DNA from: an uncultured Leptolinea sp.
GTDB lineage: Bacteria > Chloroflexota > Anaerolineae > Anaerolineales > Anaerolineaceae
DNA: 64,000 nucleotides
Assembly (NCBI GenBank): GCA_903828565.1
Contig: CAIKMQ010000040.1
Location: 1 to 64,000, forward strand
Reading direction: 5' to 3'
Part shown: positions 36,869 to 45,437 of the stretch, one piece after another
Layout of the letters: each line of letters begins with the position of its first letter
Position numbering within the stretch: position 1 is the stretch's first letter
Notes under the pieces: generated by a model
Database searches by the model: none
What the model was told of the DNA's origin: nothing
The model's input: only the letters and a program-made list of their open reading frames with translations
Program-made: the position numbers and the translations under genes

Positions 36869-38289
36869 TAAAAACCTTTCAGCTTGATCACGGTGCCAAG
36901 CGTTTTGAAAAGGATCATGATATCCAGCACAAGATTGCGATGCTTTATATAGTACAGGTCATATTCGAGCTTGACAGCCGAGGTTTCTACATCACCCGCA
37001 TAGCCAAAATTCACCTGTGCCCAACCTGTTACACCCGGTTTTACGAGCAGACGGGCACGATAAAACGGCAGTTTCTGTTGTAATTCCTGTACAAAGCCCG
37101 GGCGCTCTGAGCGAGGGCCTACCAGGCTCATCTGGCCAAGAAGCACATTGATGAACTGTGGAAACTCATCGACATGGCTCTTGCGCAGTAAATTACCCAC
37201 ACGGGTGATGCGTGTATCATTCGTTTCCGTAAACCGCAGTTTTCCATCTTTTTCAGAATCCTGACGCATGGTGCGGAATTTGAGAATGTAATATGGCTGT
37301 CCACCTTTGCCCAGGCGTACCTGTTTATAGAGGACCGGTTTGCCGGAATCTATCAGGATTACCAGCGCGGTAATCGGGTACACAAGCGCCAGCAGGATAA
37401 TACCGATCAAACCCCCTACTATATCAAGCAGCCTCTTGCCAAATTCATATATTCCACTGGTATTCGTTTGGTCAATGAAAGATCTCACCAACCAGTCTGA
37501 TTGCAAGTGAAATATTGGAACCCGGTTAAGCAGTTCTTCGTATGCGACAGGCATGGTGGTAACATCGATGCCCTTCTCACGGACATCCAAGATGGCTTGA
37601 AATAATTCACCATTCAGATCACCGGTGATAGCGACGATGATCTCTGAAATGTCCTCGTCCTGACAGACTTGCAGCAGCTGACCGCCATTTCCCAGAACAG
37701 GCAGATGGAGAACTTTTTTACCAACCTTTTCAAGGTCATCATCAATCCAACCAACGATCTCCAGCGGAGGCGGTGTCAACTTTTGCAGCATGCCCAGCAG
37801 GGTTTGGCCGGCACTGCCTGCGCCAATGATCAGCACCTTGCGCAAGAAATGCCTGGCGGTAAAGATACGGATATAAGTCAGACGCCAGAACATCGTCAGG
37901 ATCATGGTGCAAACAATAAAGACAGCTACCCCTCTACGAGGTAACGAATTTGGTGGAGAAGTGAAATACACCAGCAGATAGAGCGCCAGGTAGATCAGCC
38001 CTGCGATCAAAATCCATTGCAGGTTATCCTTCCACCGGCCGGCGCGGTGAATATCATACAACTCCATGAGGAGTACGATCCACAAGATTGGCAACAGATA
38101 GAACCAGAAATCAGGTCGGGTCTTCAGAAATTCCCAGGAAAAGTTCAGCCAGGAATCACCCATCGACCAGTAATACAGGGCAATAAGCAGCGCAAAAATC
38201 CCAGCGATTAAGTCGCCAAGAAGGAGGAGGGTTACGCGTTCACGCGGACGGAGCCGCCACTGGCCTTTTTTCTGTGTTTTTCCGTTCAT
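36868..38289 (-). CDS. Polyprenyl-phosphate sugar phosphotransferase (exopolysaccharide initiating enzyme)
   Basis: Initiates glycan assembly by moving a sugar phosphate onto undecaprenyl phosphate. The N-terminal part has four or five membrane helices plus a Rossmann-like CoA-binding domain (VLIIGAGSAGQTLLGML). The C-terminal catalytic region has a membrane re-entrant segment, then KQVRLGKGGQPYYILKFRTMRQDSEKDG, DEFPQFINVLLGQMSLVGPRSERPGFV and KPGVTGWAQVNFGY, all hallmarks of the WbaP/WcaJ class. 473 residues. Confidence 0.92.
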   Translation of the reverse strand: MNGKTQKKGQWRLRPRERVTLLLLGDLIAGIFALLIALYYWSMGDSWLNFSWEFLKTRPDFWFYLLPILWIVLLMELYDIHRAGRWKDNLQWILIAGLIYLALYLLVYFTSPPNSLPRRGVAVFIVCTMILTMFWRLTYIRIFTARHFLRKVLIIGAGSAGQTLLGMLQKLTPPPLEIVGWIDDDLEKVGKKVLHLPVLGNGGQLLQVCQDEDISEIIVAITGDLNGELFQAILDVREKGIDVTTMPVAYEELLNRVPIFHLQSDWLVRSFIDQTNTSGIYEFGKRLLDIVGGLIGIILLALVYPITALVILIDSGKPVLYKQVRLGKGGQPYYILKFRTMRQDSEKDGKLRFTETNDTRITRVGNLLRKSHVDEFPQFINVLLGQMSLVGPRSERPGFVQELQQKLPFYRARLLVKPGVTGWAQVNFGYAGDVETSAVKLEYDLYYIKHRNLVLDIMILFKTLGTVIKLKGF

Positions 38290-38293
38290 GATG

Positions 38294-39301
38294 TCATTTC
38301 GTCTTCAGTTTTGCTGTCTTCGGTATGATGCAACCGGTAATGAAACCGCTGCCCCAGCAGACATGCATGGTGGCTATTGCAACAGGTATGCCTATTATAA
38401 ACGGAAGATCGCTCGAACGCAGTGCCAGAACTATTCCGGCAAAAAGGAGGACAACCATATAGAAACCCAGCGCAGCCGTCAGAAGGCTGGTAAATATCCA
38501 GTGAAAAGGAGCGAGGAGCATCAGCGCGACCAAGCCGGCTACAAAAACCGGCGGTAATGCCTGACGCCAGCGCAGGGATCTTGGATACCTTCTGACCATT
38601 TGCGCCTTCCAGAATCCGTATCGCCAGTATTGAATCGCCAGGGCTTTTACGGAGGATCGGGCATAATAGGCGCATTGGATCTGTGCATCCAGCCAGACGG
38701 TTCCACCGTTTTGCCGGATGCGGGTATTTAATTCATAGTCCTCATTGGCCAGCAGGTTCTCATCATAACCGCCCAGAGCCAACAATTCTGAACGGCGAAA
38801 TGCGCCAAACGGGACTGTATCTACCGGCCCGGAGGCTGCTCCCAGGCGATAGCCGGCATCACCCACACCCAGGGGTGTGGCAGCAGCGCGGGCAATACTA
38901 CGGGCAATCCAGCTACTACTGCCGGGCAGGATCTTCCATAAACCACCCACATTCGTCCCGAGGTTGCTCTCCAGGTCCGCAACGCATCGAGTCACATAAT
39001 CATCAGACGGCACGGAGTGGGCATCCATGCGGATGATGTACTGACCGGTTGCTTGCCGCAGAGCAATATTCAACCCGGAAGGGATCGTTCGCCGTGGATT
39101 ATCCACCACAATGACCAAAATCTCAGGATGAGATCTGGAAAAACCGGCGATCTCAGCCCGGGTCTGGTCCGTGGAGAAGCCATCCGCGATGATGACTTCC
39201 ATGTTCTTCACAGGGAAGGTCTGACCGCAGAGGCCGGCAAGGGTCTTCGCAATGGTTTCTTCTTCGTTATAACACGGGATGATTATGGAAACTTTGATCA
39301 T
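38294..39301 (-). CDS. Family 2 glycosyltransferase with C-terminal membrane helices
   Basis: Inverting GT-A transferase: VSIIIPCYNEEETI, EVIIADGFSTDQTR, IIRMDAHSVPSDDYV (DxD-like) and AFRRSELLALGGYDENLLANEDYELNTRI. Two or three C-terminal hydrophobic segments anchor it to the membrane. It probably extends the lipid-linked sugar made by the sugar phosphotransferase next door. The start at 39301 matches where GT2 proteins usually begin; an ATG 30 bases upstream, nearer to a GAGA site, is also possible. Confidence 0.88.
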   Translation of the reverse strand: MIKVSIIIPCYNEEETIAKTLAGLCGQTFPVKNMEVIIADGFSTDQTRAEIAGFSRSHPEILVIVVDNPRRTIPSGLNIALRQATGQYIIRMDAHSVPSDDYVTRCVADLESNLGTNVGGLWKILPGSSSWIARSIARAAATPLGVGDAGYRLGAASGPVDTVPFGAFRRSELLALGGYDENLLANEDYELNTRIRQNGGTVWLDAQIQCAYYARSSVKALAIQYWRYGFWKAQMVRRYPRSLRWRQALPPVFVAGLVALMLLAPFHWIFTSLLTAALGFYMVVLLFAGIVLALRSSDLPFIIGIPVAIATMHVCWGSGFITGCIIPKTAKLKTK

Positions 39302-39338
39302 AGAGTCAGGACTTTTCGACCGTACTGGCATTCTCAGG

Positions 39339-39728
39339 CTATTCGGTGATCGCGACTGCTTCGATCTCGACTAGAGCGCCTTTCGGGAGGGCTGCAACCT
39401 GTACAGCTGATCTGGCGGGTGGATCCTTTGGAAAGAAACCGGCATAGATGGAATTTACAAGCGCGAAATCATTGATGTCTTTCAGGAATACCAGCGTTTT
39501 TATCACGCGTGAATAATCACTGCCGGCTGCATTCAGTACTGCGCCGAGGTTCACCAGCGCCTGTCGAGCTTCTGCTTCCACCCCACCGGTCACAAGGTTT
39601 CCACTTGCGGGATCGATCCCCAACTGGCCTGATGTATAAACGAAACCAGCTGCTCTGATGGCATGAGAGTACGGCCCGATCGCGGCCGGGGCAGATGCAG
39701 CAGATACTACTTGCCTGTTCATGTCCAT
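39339..39728 (-). CDS. ridA: RidA family enamine/imine deaminase
   Basis: 129 residues with the Rid family pattern: AIGPYSHAIRAAGFVYTSGQLGIDPASG, EARQALVNLGAVL, KTLVFLKDINDF and PPARSAVQVAALPKGALVEIEAVA, including the catalytic Arg. RidA hydrolyses reactive enamines produced by PLP enzymes. Fittingly, a fold-type II PLP enzyme is at the other end of the same operon. The start ATG is 4 bases after GGAGG. It is the first gene of the eight-gene operon. Confidence 0.92.
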   Translation of the reverse strand: MDMNRQVVSAASAPAAIGPYSHAIRAAGFVYTSGQLGIDPASGNLVTGGVEAEARQALVNLGAVLNAAGSDYSRVIKTLVFLKDINDFALVNSIYAGFFPKDPPARSAVQVAALPKGALVEIEAVAITE

Positions 39729-39780
39729 AATTCCTCCAAATTGCTTTGGGATTGGTTTATTTTACCTAATGATAGCAGAT

Positions 39781-39804
39781 ACCCGCCAGGTTTGCCTGGC
39801 GGGT
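39781..39804 (-). terminator. Hairpin after the inositol-phosphate synthase gene
   Basis: A 10-bp perfect stem (ACCCGCCAGG with CCTGGCGGGT, loop TTTG) lies between the ino1 stop and ridA. No strong T-run follows on the minus strand, so read-through into the operon is possible. Confidence 0.5.
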
Positions 39805-39833
39805 AGCCTATTTATGCAAAGCAAATGCTTGAA

Positions 39834-40910
39834 TTACTTGCTTTCAATGAAAGACTGGGTCTTTTCAAGGGCGATCTCGTCCTTGTACTGCTCAGGGGGC
39901 GTCTTCATGAAGTAGGAAGATGGCGCTAGCAGGGGGCCGCCAATTCCGCGGTCGAGGGCTAGTTTAACACAGCGAACTGCATCGATCACCACGCCGGCAG
40001 AGTTAGGGGAATCCCACACTTCCAACTTCATTTCTAGGTTTAGAGGTACATCGCCGAAGGTTGTACCTTCCATGCGGATATAGCACCACTTGCGGTCTGA
40101 TAACCAGGGAACATAATCGCTGGGGCCGACATGGATGTTTTCGGGATCGAGTTCGTAAGGAATCATGCTGGTTACCGCGCCGGTTTTAGAGATCTTCTTT
40201 GATTCCAGGCGTTCGCGTTCCAGCATGTTCAAGAAGTCGGTGTTTCCGCCGAAGTTCAGCTGGTATGTGCGATCAATGCGGACACCGCGATCAACGAACA
40301 GGGATGCCAACGCACGGTGTGTGATGGTGGCGCCAACCTGGCTCTTGATGTCATCGCCAATGATCGGCAGATTCTTCTCAGCAAAGCGGGTACCCCAGTA
40401 TCCGGCAGAGGCGATGAACACGGGGATACAATTGACCATGCCGACACCGGCTTCCAGGATCTGCTCAACGTACCACTTGGTCGCCATTTCGGAACCAACG
40501 GGCAAGTAATTGATGACAACATCCGTGCCGGTATCTTTGAGAATCTTGACAATATCAGCCGTCGGGCCGGGAGCTTTCTTGACCACTTGGGAGAGGTATT
40601 TTCCCAAACCATCGTGGGTCATACCGCGATCCACCTTGATCCCGGTCTTCGGAACACTGGTGAATTTATAGGTATTGTTCGGATGAGCAAAGATCGCTTC
40701 CGAAATATCCAGGCCTACCTTGGTGTCGACAACATCAAAAGCGGCACTCCACTCAATATCATGGATGTGGTATCCAGCCAGGTTGACATGCATCAGGCCG
40801 GGAACCCGGTCTGTCTCTTTTGCGTTCTTATAATACTCAACGCCCTGCACCAGTGATGATGCGCAATTCCCGACACCAATGATCGCAACTCTGACCTTCT
40901 TATCACCCAT
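39834..40910 (-). CDS. ino1: Myo-inositol-1-phosphate synthase
   Basis: Converts glucose 6-phosphate to myo-inositol 1-phosphate with bound [21 protein letters not shown] is the cofactor loop. Also present are [66 protein letters not shown] and the [16 protein letters not shown] region typical of the shorter actinobacterial/archaeal class (358 residues). Inositol could feed phosphatidylinositol-type lipids or solutes. A TATAAT-like box sits at 40984-40989 on the minus strand. Confidence 0.92.
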   Translation of the reverse strand: MGDKKVRVAIIGVGNCASSLVQGVEYYKNAKETDRVPGLMHVNLAGYHIHDIEWSAAFDVVDTKVGLDISEAIFAHPNNTYKFTSVPKTGIKVDRGMTHDGLGKYLSQVVKKAPGPTADIVKILKDTGTDVVINYLPVGSEMATKWYVEQILEAGVGMVNCIPVFIASAGYWGTRFAEKNLPIIGDDIKSQVGATITHRALASLFVDRGVRIDRTYQLNFGGNTDFLNMLERERLESKKISKTGAVTSMIPYELDPENIHVGPSDYVPWLSDRKWCYIRMEGTTFGDVPLNLEMKLEVWDSPNSAGVVIDAVRCVKLALDRGIGGPLLAPSSYFMKTPPEQYKDEIALEKTQSFIESK

Positions 40911-41035
40911 TGCTTGACTCCTCCAATAATTATTGCGCGAATCGCATAGAGCGTTTTCTCTAAGGTTTCAACGCGTGCAGGTTATTATATCAACGATTCC
41001 AATTTTCGGAATATCCCGAAATTTTTTCGAACTGG

Positions 41036-41722
41036 TTATCGGTTGAACTCCAGTAAATGTAGAATATCCAGCAGGCAGGCATGAAATAATTGCTGCATGA
41101 TCTGCTCATCCACTTTGTAATGGCCGCCAAAAACTCCGTCTCCATATTTTGCGCGGGTCTCCTCGGCATTCAACACCCCGGTATAAGAAACCCCGGGTTT
41201 GATGCCTTCGGGCAGATCAGCTACCCGTGTAAATTGGAATGCCTCCATCCAACTGGCATGTTCGGGTGCCAGATCGTGCTGCTGCGCCAAGGCTGTGACA
41301 CTGTGCGACTCCCACCACGAGTACCAGCTGAGCCGTAATCCGGGGCATTCGTTTTGGACTTCCACGAGCTTGGTGCTGATGATACTGTTACCCCCATGAC
41401 CATTCACCACCAGAATGCGGCGAAATCCCGAATGATACAGACTCCGCAAGATATCCGCGACAAATAGAATATAGGTTTCGCTGCGGACGCTGATAGTCCC
41501 AGGGTAATCGATGAAATACGGTGAAACCCCGATGGCCAGTTCAGGGGCAACCAGCACACCTGTCTGTTGAGATGCAGCGTCCGCCAGAGCCATGGGGATT
41601 TTAGTATCCGTTTGCAAGCTCAGGTAGCCATGCTGTTCCGAAGCTCCCAATACAACCATCAGCCGGTCCTCGGATTGCAGATACTTCTCAACATCCATCC
41701 AGTTGCATTCACTAAAGCGCAT
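41036..41722 (-). CDS. Creatininase family amidohydrolase
   Basis: About 228 residues with family motifs VVLGASEQHGYLSLQTDTKIP (metal ligands Glu, His, Asp), VAPELAIGVSPYF, ILVVNGHGGNSII and DLAPEHASWMEAF. Members include creatininase and enzymes of riboflavin/F420 and mycofactocin pathways; the substrate is not predictable. ATG at 41722 with GAGG upstream is preferred over a GTG two codons earlier. It lies downstream of leuS, separated by 40 bases. Confidence 0.82.
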   Translation of the reverse strand: MRFSECNWMDVEKYLQSEDRLMVVLGASEQHGYLSLQTDTKIPMALADAASQQTGVLVAPELAIGVSPYFIDYPGTISVRSETYILFVADILRSLYHSGFRRILVVNGHGGNSIISTKLVEVQNECPGLRLSWYSWWESHSVTALAQQHDLAPEHASWMEAFQFTRVADLPEGIKPGVSYTGVLNAEETRAKYGDGVFGGHYKVDEQIMQQLFHACLLDILHLLEFNR

Positions 41723-41762
41723 TTTCACCTCTATTGTTGATCAAACTATTCACAAGATCGTT

Positions 41763-44222
41763 CTAAGCCACAATATTTACCAGGCGTCCAGGAACGACGA
41801 TGACCTGCCTGGGCTGCTTGCCCTCCAATGCCTTTTGTACGGCATCGCTGGCCAGAGCGATATGACGGGCATCCTCGTCTCCAGTTCCCACAGGGATAGA
41901 AATGCGGTCACGCAGCTTTCCGTTCACCTGAACGATCAGGGTGATCATATCATCTGCCGCAGCCGCTTGGTCCACCACCGGCCAATGCTGCTGGTGAATG
42001 GAATACGGCTTTCCCATCCGCTGCCAGAGTTCCTCAGCCATATGCGGGGCGATCGGAGCCAGCATCAATGCGTATATTTCAAGCACTTCTTTCCATACCG
42101 GTGTATATGCTACACCGGCTTGTTTGGCTCGCATCAGCTCATTCAAAAGTTCCATCAGTGCTGATATGATGGTATTGAATTCCAGGTTCTCAAAATCTCT
42201 GGTGACACCCGCCAGGGTCTGATGTAACTTCCGCCGGATGCTTTGCAGCATTTCAGGGTCAGGTTTTCCTCCAGACGCAGGGTCCGTAAACAAAGACCAG
42301 ACACGTCGCATCCAGCGGGCACTGCCTTCAATACCTGTGCTGGACCAGGGACCACCCTGCTCCCAACGGGCAAAGAACATCAGGTAAGCCCGGACAGTAT
42401 CCGCACCATACTGAGCTACCAGTTTATCCGGTGCCACAACATTTCCCCGGCTCTTGCTCATCTTCTCTGAATCTTCACCCAACACCATGCCCTGATTGCG
42501 CAGAACGATCATCGGCTCGGTATCCGGTAAAATGCCAATGGCATGCAGTGCTTTGTGGAAGAAGCGCGTATAGATCAGGTGCATGTTCGCATGTTCGATG
42601 CCGCCAGTGTAAATATCCACTGGCATCCAGTAGGCGTATTCCTTCGGATCAAAAGGCCCTTCCGCATAATGTGGAGACAGGTACCGCAGGTGATACCAGG
42701 AGCTGCACATGAAAGTATCCATGGTGTCGGTCTCACGGACAGCGGCAGCCCCACACTGCGGGCAGGTGGTATCTTTCCACGTCGGGTGAAGCTTCAATGG
42801 GCTTTCGCCGGTTGGCTTCCATTCCACGTCATCAGGAAGCAGGATCGGCAGATTTGCTTCATCTTCCGGGACAGTACCGCAAATGGGGCAGTAGACCATC
42901 GGTATCGGAGCTCCCCAGTAACGCTGGCGGGAGATCAACCAGTCACGCAACCGAAAATTGGTAGATGCTTTGCCGACGCCTAATTTCTCCACGAATACAA
43001 TCGCGGCCTTCTTTGCCTCGTCCGCAGGTGTGCCGGTCAAATTCCCTGAATTTACCATCACGCCGTAAGCGGGAACAGCTGCTGTCAGATCTTTTCCATC
43101 CAGTGCGTCCAATCCTTCGGGCTGGATCACTACCCGGATATTCAGACCGAATTTGCGGGCAAACTCAAAATCCCGCTGATCATGGGCTGGAACTCCCATC
43201 ACAGCGCCGGTTCCGTAGGTCATCAATACATAATCCGCGATCCACACCGGCACCTTCTCCCCGCTTACCGGGTTGATGGCATACCCGCCTGTGAAAACGC
43301 CTGTTTTTTCTTTATCGGTCGCTTCGCGCTGGATATCCGACTGACGTAATGCCTGGTTGACGTACTCGGTTACAGCCTGTTTTTGCTCAGCTGTTGCGAT
43401 CTTGTTCACTAGAGGATTTTCCGGCGCCAATACCATAAAACTGACACCCCAGAGTGTATCCGGGCGGGTTGTGAATACCTCCACCTCTTCTCCGCATTCG
43501 GTTTTAAAGCGAACCAGAGCACCTTCAGAGCGTCCAATCCAATTGGTCTCCAGGACTCGAACACGTTCCGCCCAATCAATTTTCGAATAATCCAGCAGTT
43601 CATCTGCAAATTGGGTGGTGCGGAAGAACCATTGTTCCAGATTCTTTTTGATCACCGGCGTATTGCAGCGTTCGCAATGTCGGTCATCGCCCCAGACCTG
43701 CTCACGGGCAAGGGTGGTATTGCAATTGGGGCACCAATCCACCGGTGACATTTTTCGGTAGGCCAGATTATTCTTAAAGAATTGCAGAAAGAACCACTGC
43801 GTCCAGCGATAGTACTCAGGGTCCGAGCTGACGGCTTCACGGCGCCAGTCGAACATGGCACCCATGGAACGAAATTGGCCGCGCATTTTATCAATGTTGG
43901 CATAGGTCCAGGTCTTCGGGTGAATGTTCCGCTTGATCGCGGCGTTTTCTGCGGGAAGGCCAAATGAATCGAACCCCATTGGGAAGAGGACATTGAAACC
44001 CTGCATACGTTTGTATCTGGCACGCGCGTCCGGCGGCATCATGGCATACCAGTGTCCAATATGCAGGTCGCCCGAAGGATACGGCAGCATGGTCAGCGCG
44101 TAATACTTGGGCCGCTTGGGGTCAATATCTGAATGATACAGACCATCCTCGTCCCACTTCTTCTGCCAGCGGGATTCCAGATCTGCTGGATTATAAAAGT
44201 TAGCATCATTTGGATCTGCCAT
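41763..44222 (-). CDS. leuS: Leucyl-tRNA synthetase
   Basis: Class Ia synthetase of about 819 residues: HIGH motif in PYPSGDLHIGHW, zinc-type WCPNCNTTLAREQVWG, editing domain with TTRPDTLWGVSF and GTGAVMGVPAHDQRDFEFA, KMSKS in DSEKMSKSRGNVVAPD and the anticodon-binding C-terminus. The ATG at 44222 has AGGAG at good spacing; the ATG one codon upstream is closer. Expression is predicted to be controlled by the T-box leader described next. Confidence 0.96.
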   Translation of the reverse strand: MADPNDANFYNPADLESRWQKKWDEDGLYHSDIDPKRPKYYALTMLPYPSGDLHIGHWYAMMPPDARARYKRMQGFNVLFPMGFDSFGLPAENAAIKRNIHPKTWTYANIDKMRGQFRSMGAMFDWRREAVSSDPEYYRWTQWFFLQFFKNNLAYRKMSPVDWCPNCNTTLAREQVWGDDRHCERCNTPVIKKNLEQWFFRTTQFADELLDYSKIDWAERVRVLETNWIGRSEGALVRFKTECGEEVEVFTTRPDTLWGVSFMVLAPENPLVNKIATAEQKQAVTEYVNQALRQSDIQREATDKEKTGVFTGGYAINPVSGEKVPVWIADYVLMTYGTGAVMGVPAHDQRDFEFARKFGLNIRVVIQPEGLDALDGKDLTAAVPAYGVMVNSGNLTGTPADEAKKAAIVFVEKLGVGKASTNFRLRDWLISRQRYWGAPIPMVYCPICGTVPEDEANLPILLPDDVEWKPTGESPLKLHPTWKDTTCPQCGAAAVRETDTMDTFMCSSWYHLRYLSPHYAEGPFDPKEYAYWMPVDIYTGGIEHANMHLIYTRFFHKALHAIGILPDTEPMIVLRNQGMVLGEDSEKMSKSRGNVVAPDKLVAQYGADTVRAYLMFFARWEQGGPWSSTGIEGSARWMRRVWSLFTDPASGGKPDPEMLQSIRRKLHQTLAGVTRDFENLEFNTIISALMELLNELMRAKQAGVAYTPVWKEVLEIYALMLAPIAPHMAEELWQRMGKPYSIHQQHWPVVDQAAAADDMITLIVQVNGKLRDRISIPVGTGDEDARHIALASDAVQKALEGKQPRQVIVVPGRLVNIVA

Positions 44223-44277
44223 CATAACTCCTGTTTTCTGTTCGTGGTTGATCGCACCACAGTAGCAATAAATAAAC

Positions 44278-44507
44278 AAAAAACCTCCGCCCATCAGGGA
44301 CGGAGATCTCCGCGGTACCACCCTGTTTGCCCGCAATTGCGGACCTCTCAGGTCGCTGTAACGGGCTTACCCGTAATCGGCTAATGATTTCACCGGTTCT
44401 GCCTGCCATTGCTGGCAACAGGTGAGTTTGCCCTTTCGCGCTCCGCTGCACTCACCGGGATCTCAGCTTGCTCCCGATTCTCTGACGGATGGGCTATTAC
44501 TCCTGTT
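44278..44507 (-). promoter_or_regulatory. T-box riboswitch of leuS with CUC (Leu) specifier
   Basis: On the minus strand AACAGG/CCTGTT and GCCC/GGGC flank an internal loop with AGTAATA on one side and AAACTCA on the other, placing CTC followed by A at the specifier position. About 130 bases later comes the T-box GGGTGGTACCGCGG, whose TGGT can pair with a tRNA ACCA end. A terminator follows (GGAGATCTCCGTCC...GGGCGGAGG then TTTTTT). Uncharged tRNA-Leu should permit leuS transcription. The specifier assignment matches the downstream gene. Confidence 0.93.
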
Positions 44508-44517
44508 CTTGCTTTAG

Positions 44518-44590
44518 TGGACCCAGAGAGATTCGAACTCTCGGCCTTCTCAATGCCATTGAGACGCGCTCCCAACTGCGCTATGGGCCC
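44518..44590 (-). tRNA. tRNA-Ala(GGC)
   Basis: A 73-nucleotide cloverleaf. Acceptor GGGCCCA/TGGGTCC includes the alanine identity pair G3:U70. The anticodon stem TCTCA/TGAGA encloses loop ATGGCAT, and the T-loop is GTTCGAATC. CCA is not encoded. It lies only 11 bases upstream of the leuS T-box. Confidence 0.96.
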
Positions 44591-44611
44591 TTGGCTTGCC
44601 TGTCATTGCAG

Positions 44612-44684
44612 TGGACCTGGAGGGATTCGAACCCTCGGCCTCTTCAGTGCGATTGAAGCGCGCTCCCAACTGCGCTACAGGCCC
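44612..44684 (-). tRNA. tRNA-Ala(CGC)
   Basis: A 73-nucleotide cloverleaf with acceptor GGGCCTG/CAGGTCC, again with G3:U70. Anticodon stem CTTCA/TGAAG encloses loop ATCGCAC. CCA is not encoded. It is the first of two tandem alanine tRNAs reading downstream from one promoter. Confidence 0.96.
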
Positions 44685-44702
44685 CTAGTTCAAGGTGGAA
44701 AG

Positions 44703-44731
44703 ATTTTACCCTTCAGCCTATAGATTGTCAA
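44703..44731 (-). promoter_or_regulatory. Strong promoter for tRNA-Ala pair and probably leuS
   Basis: A perfect TTGACA is 17 bases from TAAAAT on the minus strand; initiation would fall about 12 bases before tRNA-Ala(CGC). No other promoter fits between the second tRNA and the T-box leader. Confidence 0.75.
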
Positions 44732-44753
44732 GCGTTTTCAGCTATAAACCGGA

Positions 44754-45392
44754 TTAGATCTGCAGCAATGACTTGGCCAACCCGACAGCACTGCCTGCAT
44801 CCGGCGCATATCCATCTGCACCGATCTCCCGCGCGAAAGTTTCTCGCACCGGAGCTCCACCAACCATCACCTTCACCTGATCGCGGATACCGGCAGCCTT
44901 CAGGCTATCGATGGTAGTTTTCATATTGATCATCGTGGTAGTCAACATGGCAGACATGCCGATCAGTTCCGCCCCGGTCTCGCGAATCTTCTCGACAAAC
45001 AGATCCGGAGAAACATCGGTTCCCAGGTCGATCACTTCAAATGCTGCGCCTTCCAGCATCATCCCGACAAGGTTCTTGCCGATATCATGCTGATCACCGC
45101 GGACTGTACCCAGGATCACCTTTGCGACCGGTTTATAGTCTTCAGCCACCAGAAGCGGACGTAACAATGCCAGACCAGATTGCATGGTCCGCGCTGAGAC
45201 CAGCATTTCAGGGACGAAATACTCGCCTTCCTGGAACAATCGTCCCACCTCATCCATGGCAGACATCATGGCCACATTCAGGATTTCCTGCGGGCCTTTC
45301 CCGGCTTCCAAGGCAGCGGTAACTCCTTTAATGCAGCCTTGAAGGTTGCCATCCAAAATACTATCAAATATCGTTTGGAGTAATGGGTCCAT
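44754..45392 (-). CDS. Corrinoid (B12-binding) methyltransferase protein
   Basis: A free-standing corrinoid protein of about 212 residues. A helical cap (GPQEILNVAMMSAMDEVGRLFQEGEYFVPEMLVSARTM) precedes the B12 domain with lower-ligand motif DQHDIGKNL, then IDLGTDVSPDLFVEKI, GMSAMLTTTM and VMVGGAPVRETFAREIGADGYAPDAGSAV. It resembles MtaC/MtbC/MttC-type carriers that shuttle methyl groups between two methyltransferases, but no such partner is adjacent. GGAG precedes the ATG at 45392. Confidence 0.88.
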   Translation of the reverse strand: MDPLLQTIFDSILDGNLQGCIKGVTAALEAGKGPQEILNVAMMSAMDEVGRLFQEGEYFVPEMLVSARTMQSGLALLRPLLVAEDYKPVAKVILGTVRGDQHDIGKNLVGMMLEGAAFEVIDLGTDVSPDLFVEKIRETGAELIGMSAMLTTTMINMKTTIDSLKAAGIRDQVKVMVGGAPVRETFAREIGADGYAPDAGSAVGLAKSLLQI

Positions 45393-45437
45393 CCTGCTCT
45401 CCATCTGCTATCAGATTTGCGATTATTTCCACAATGA

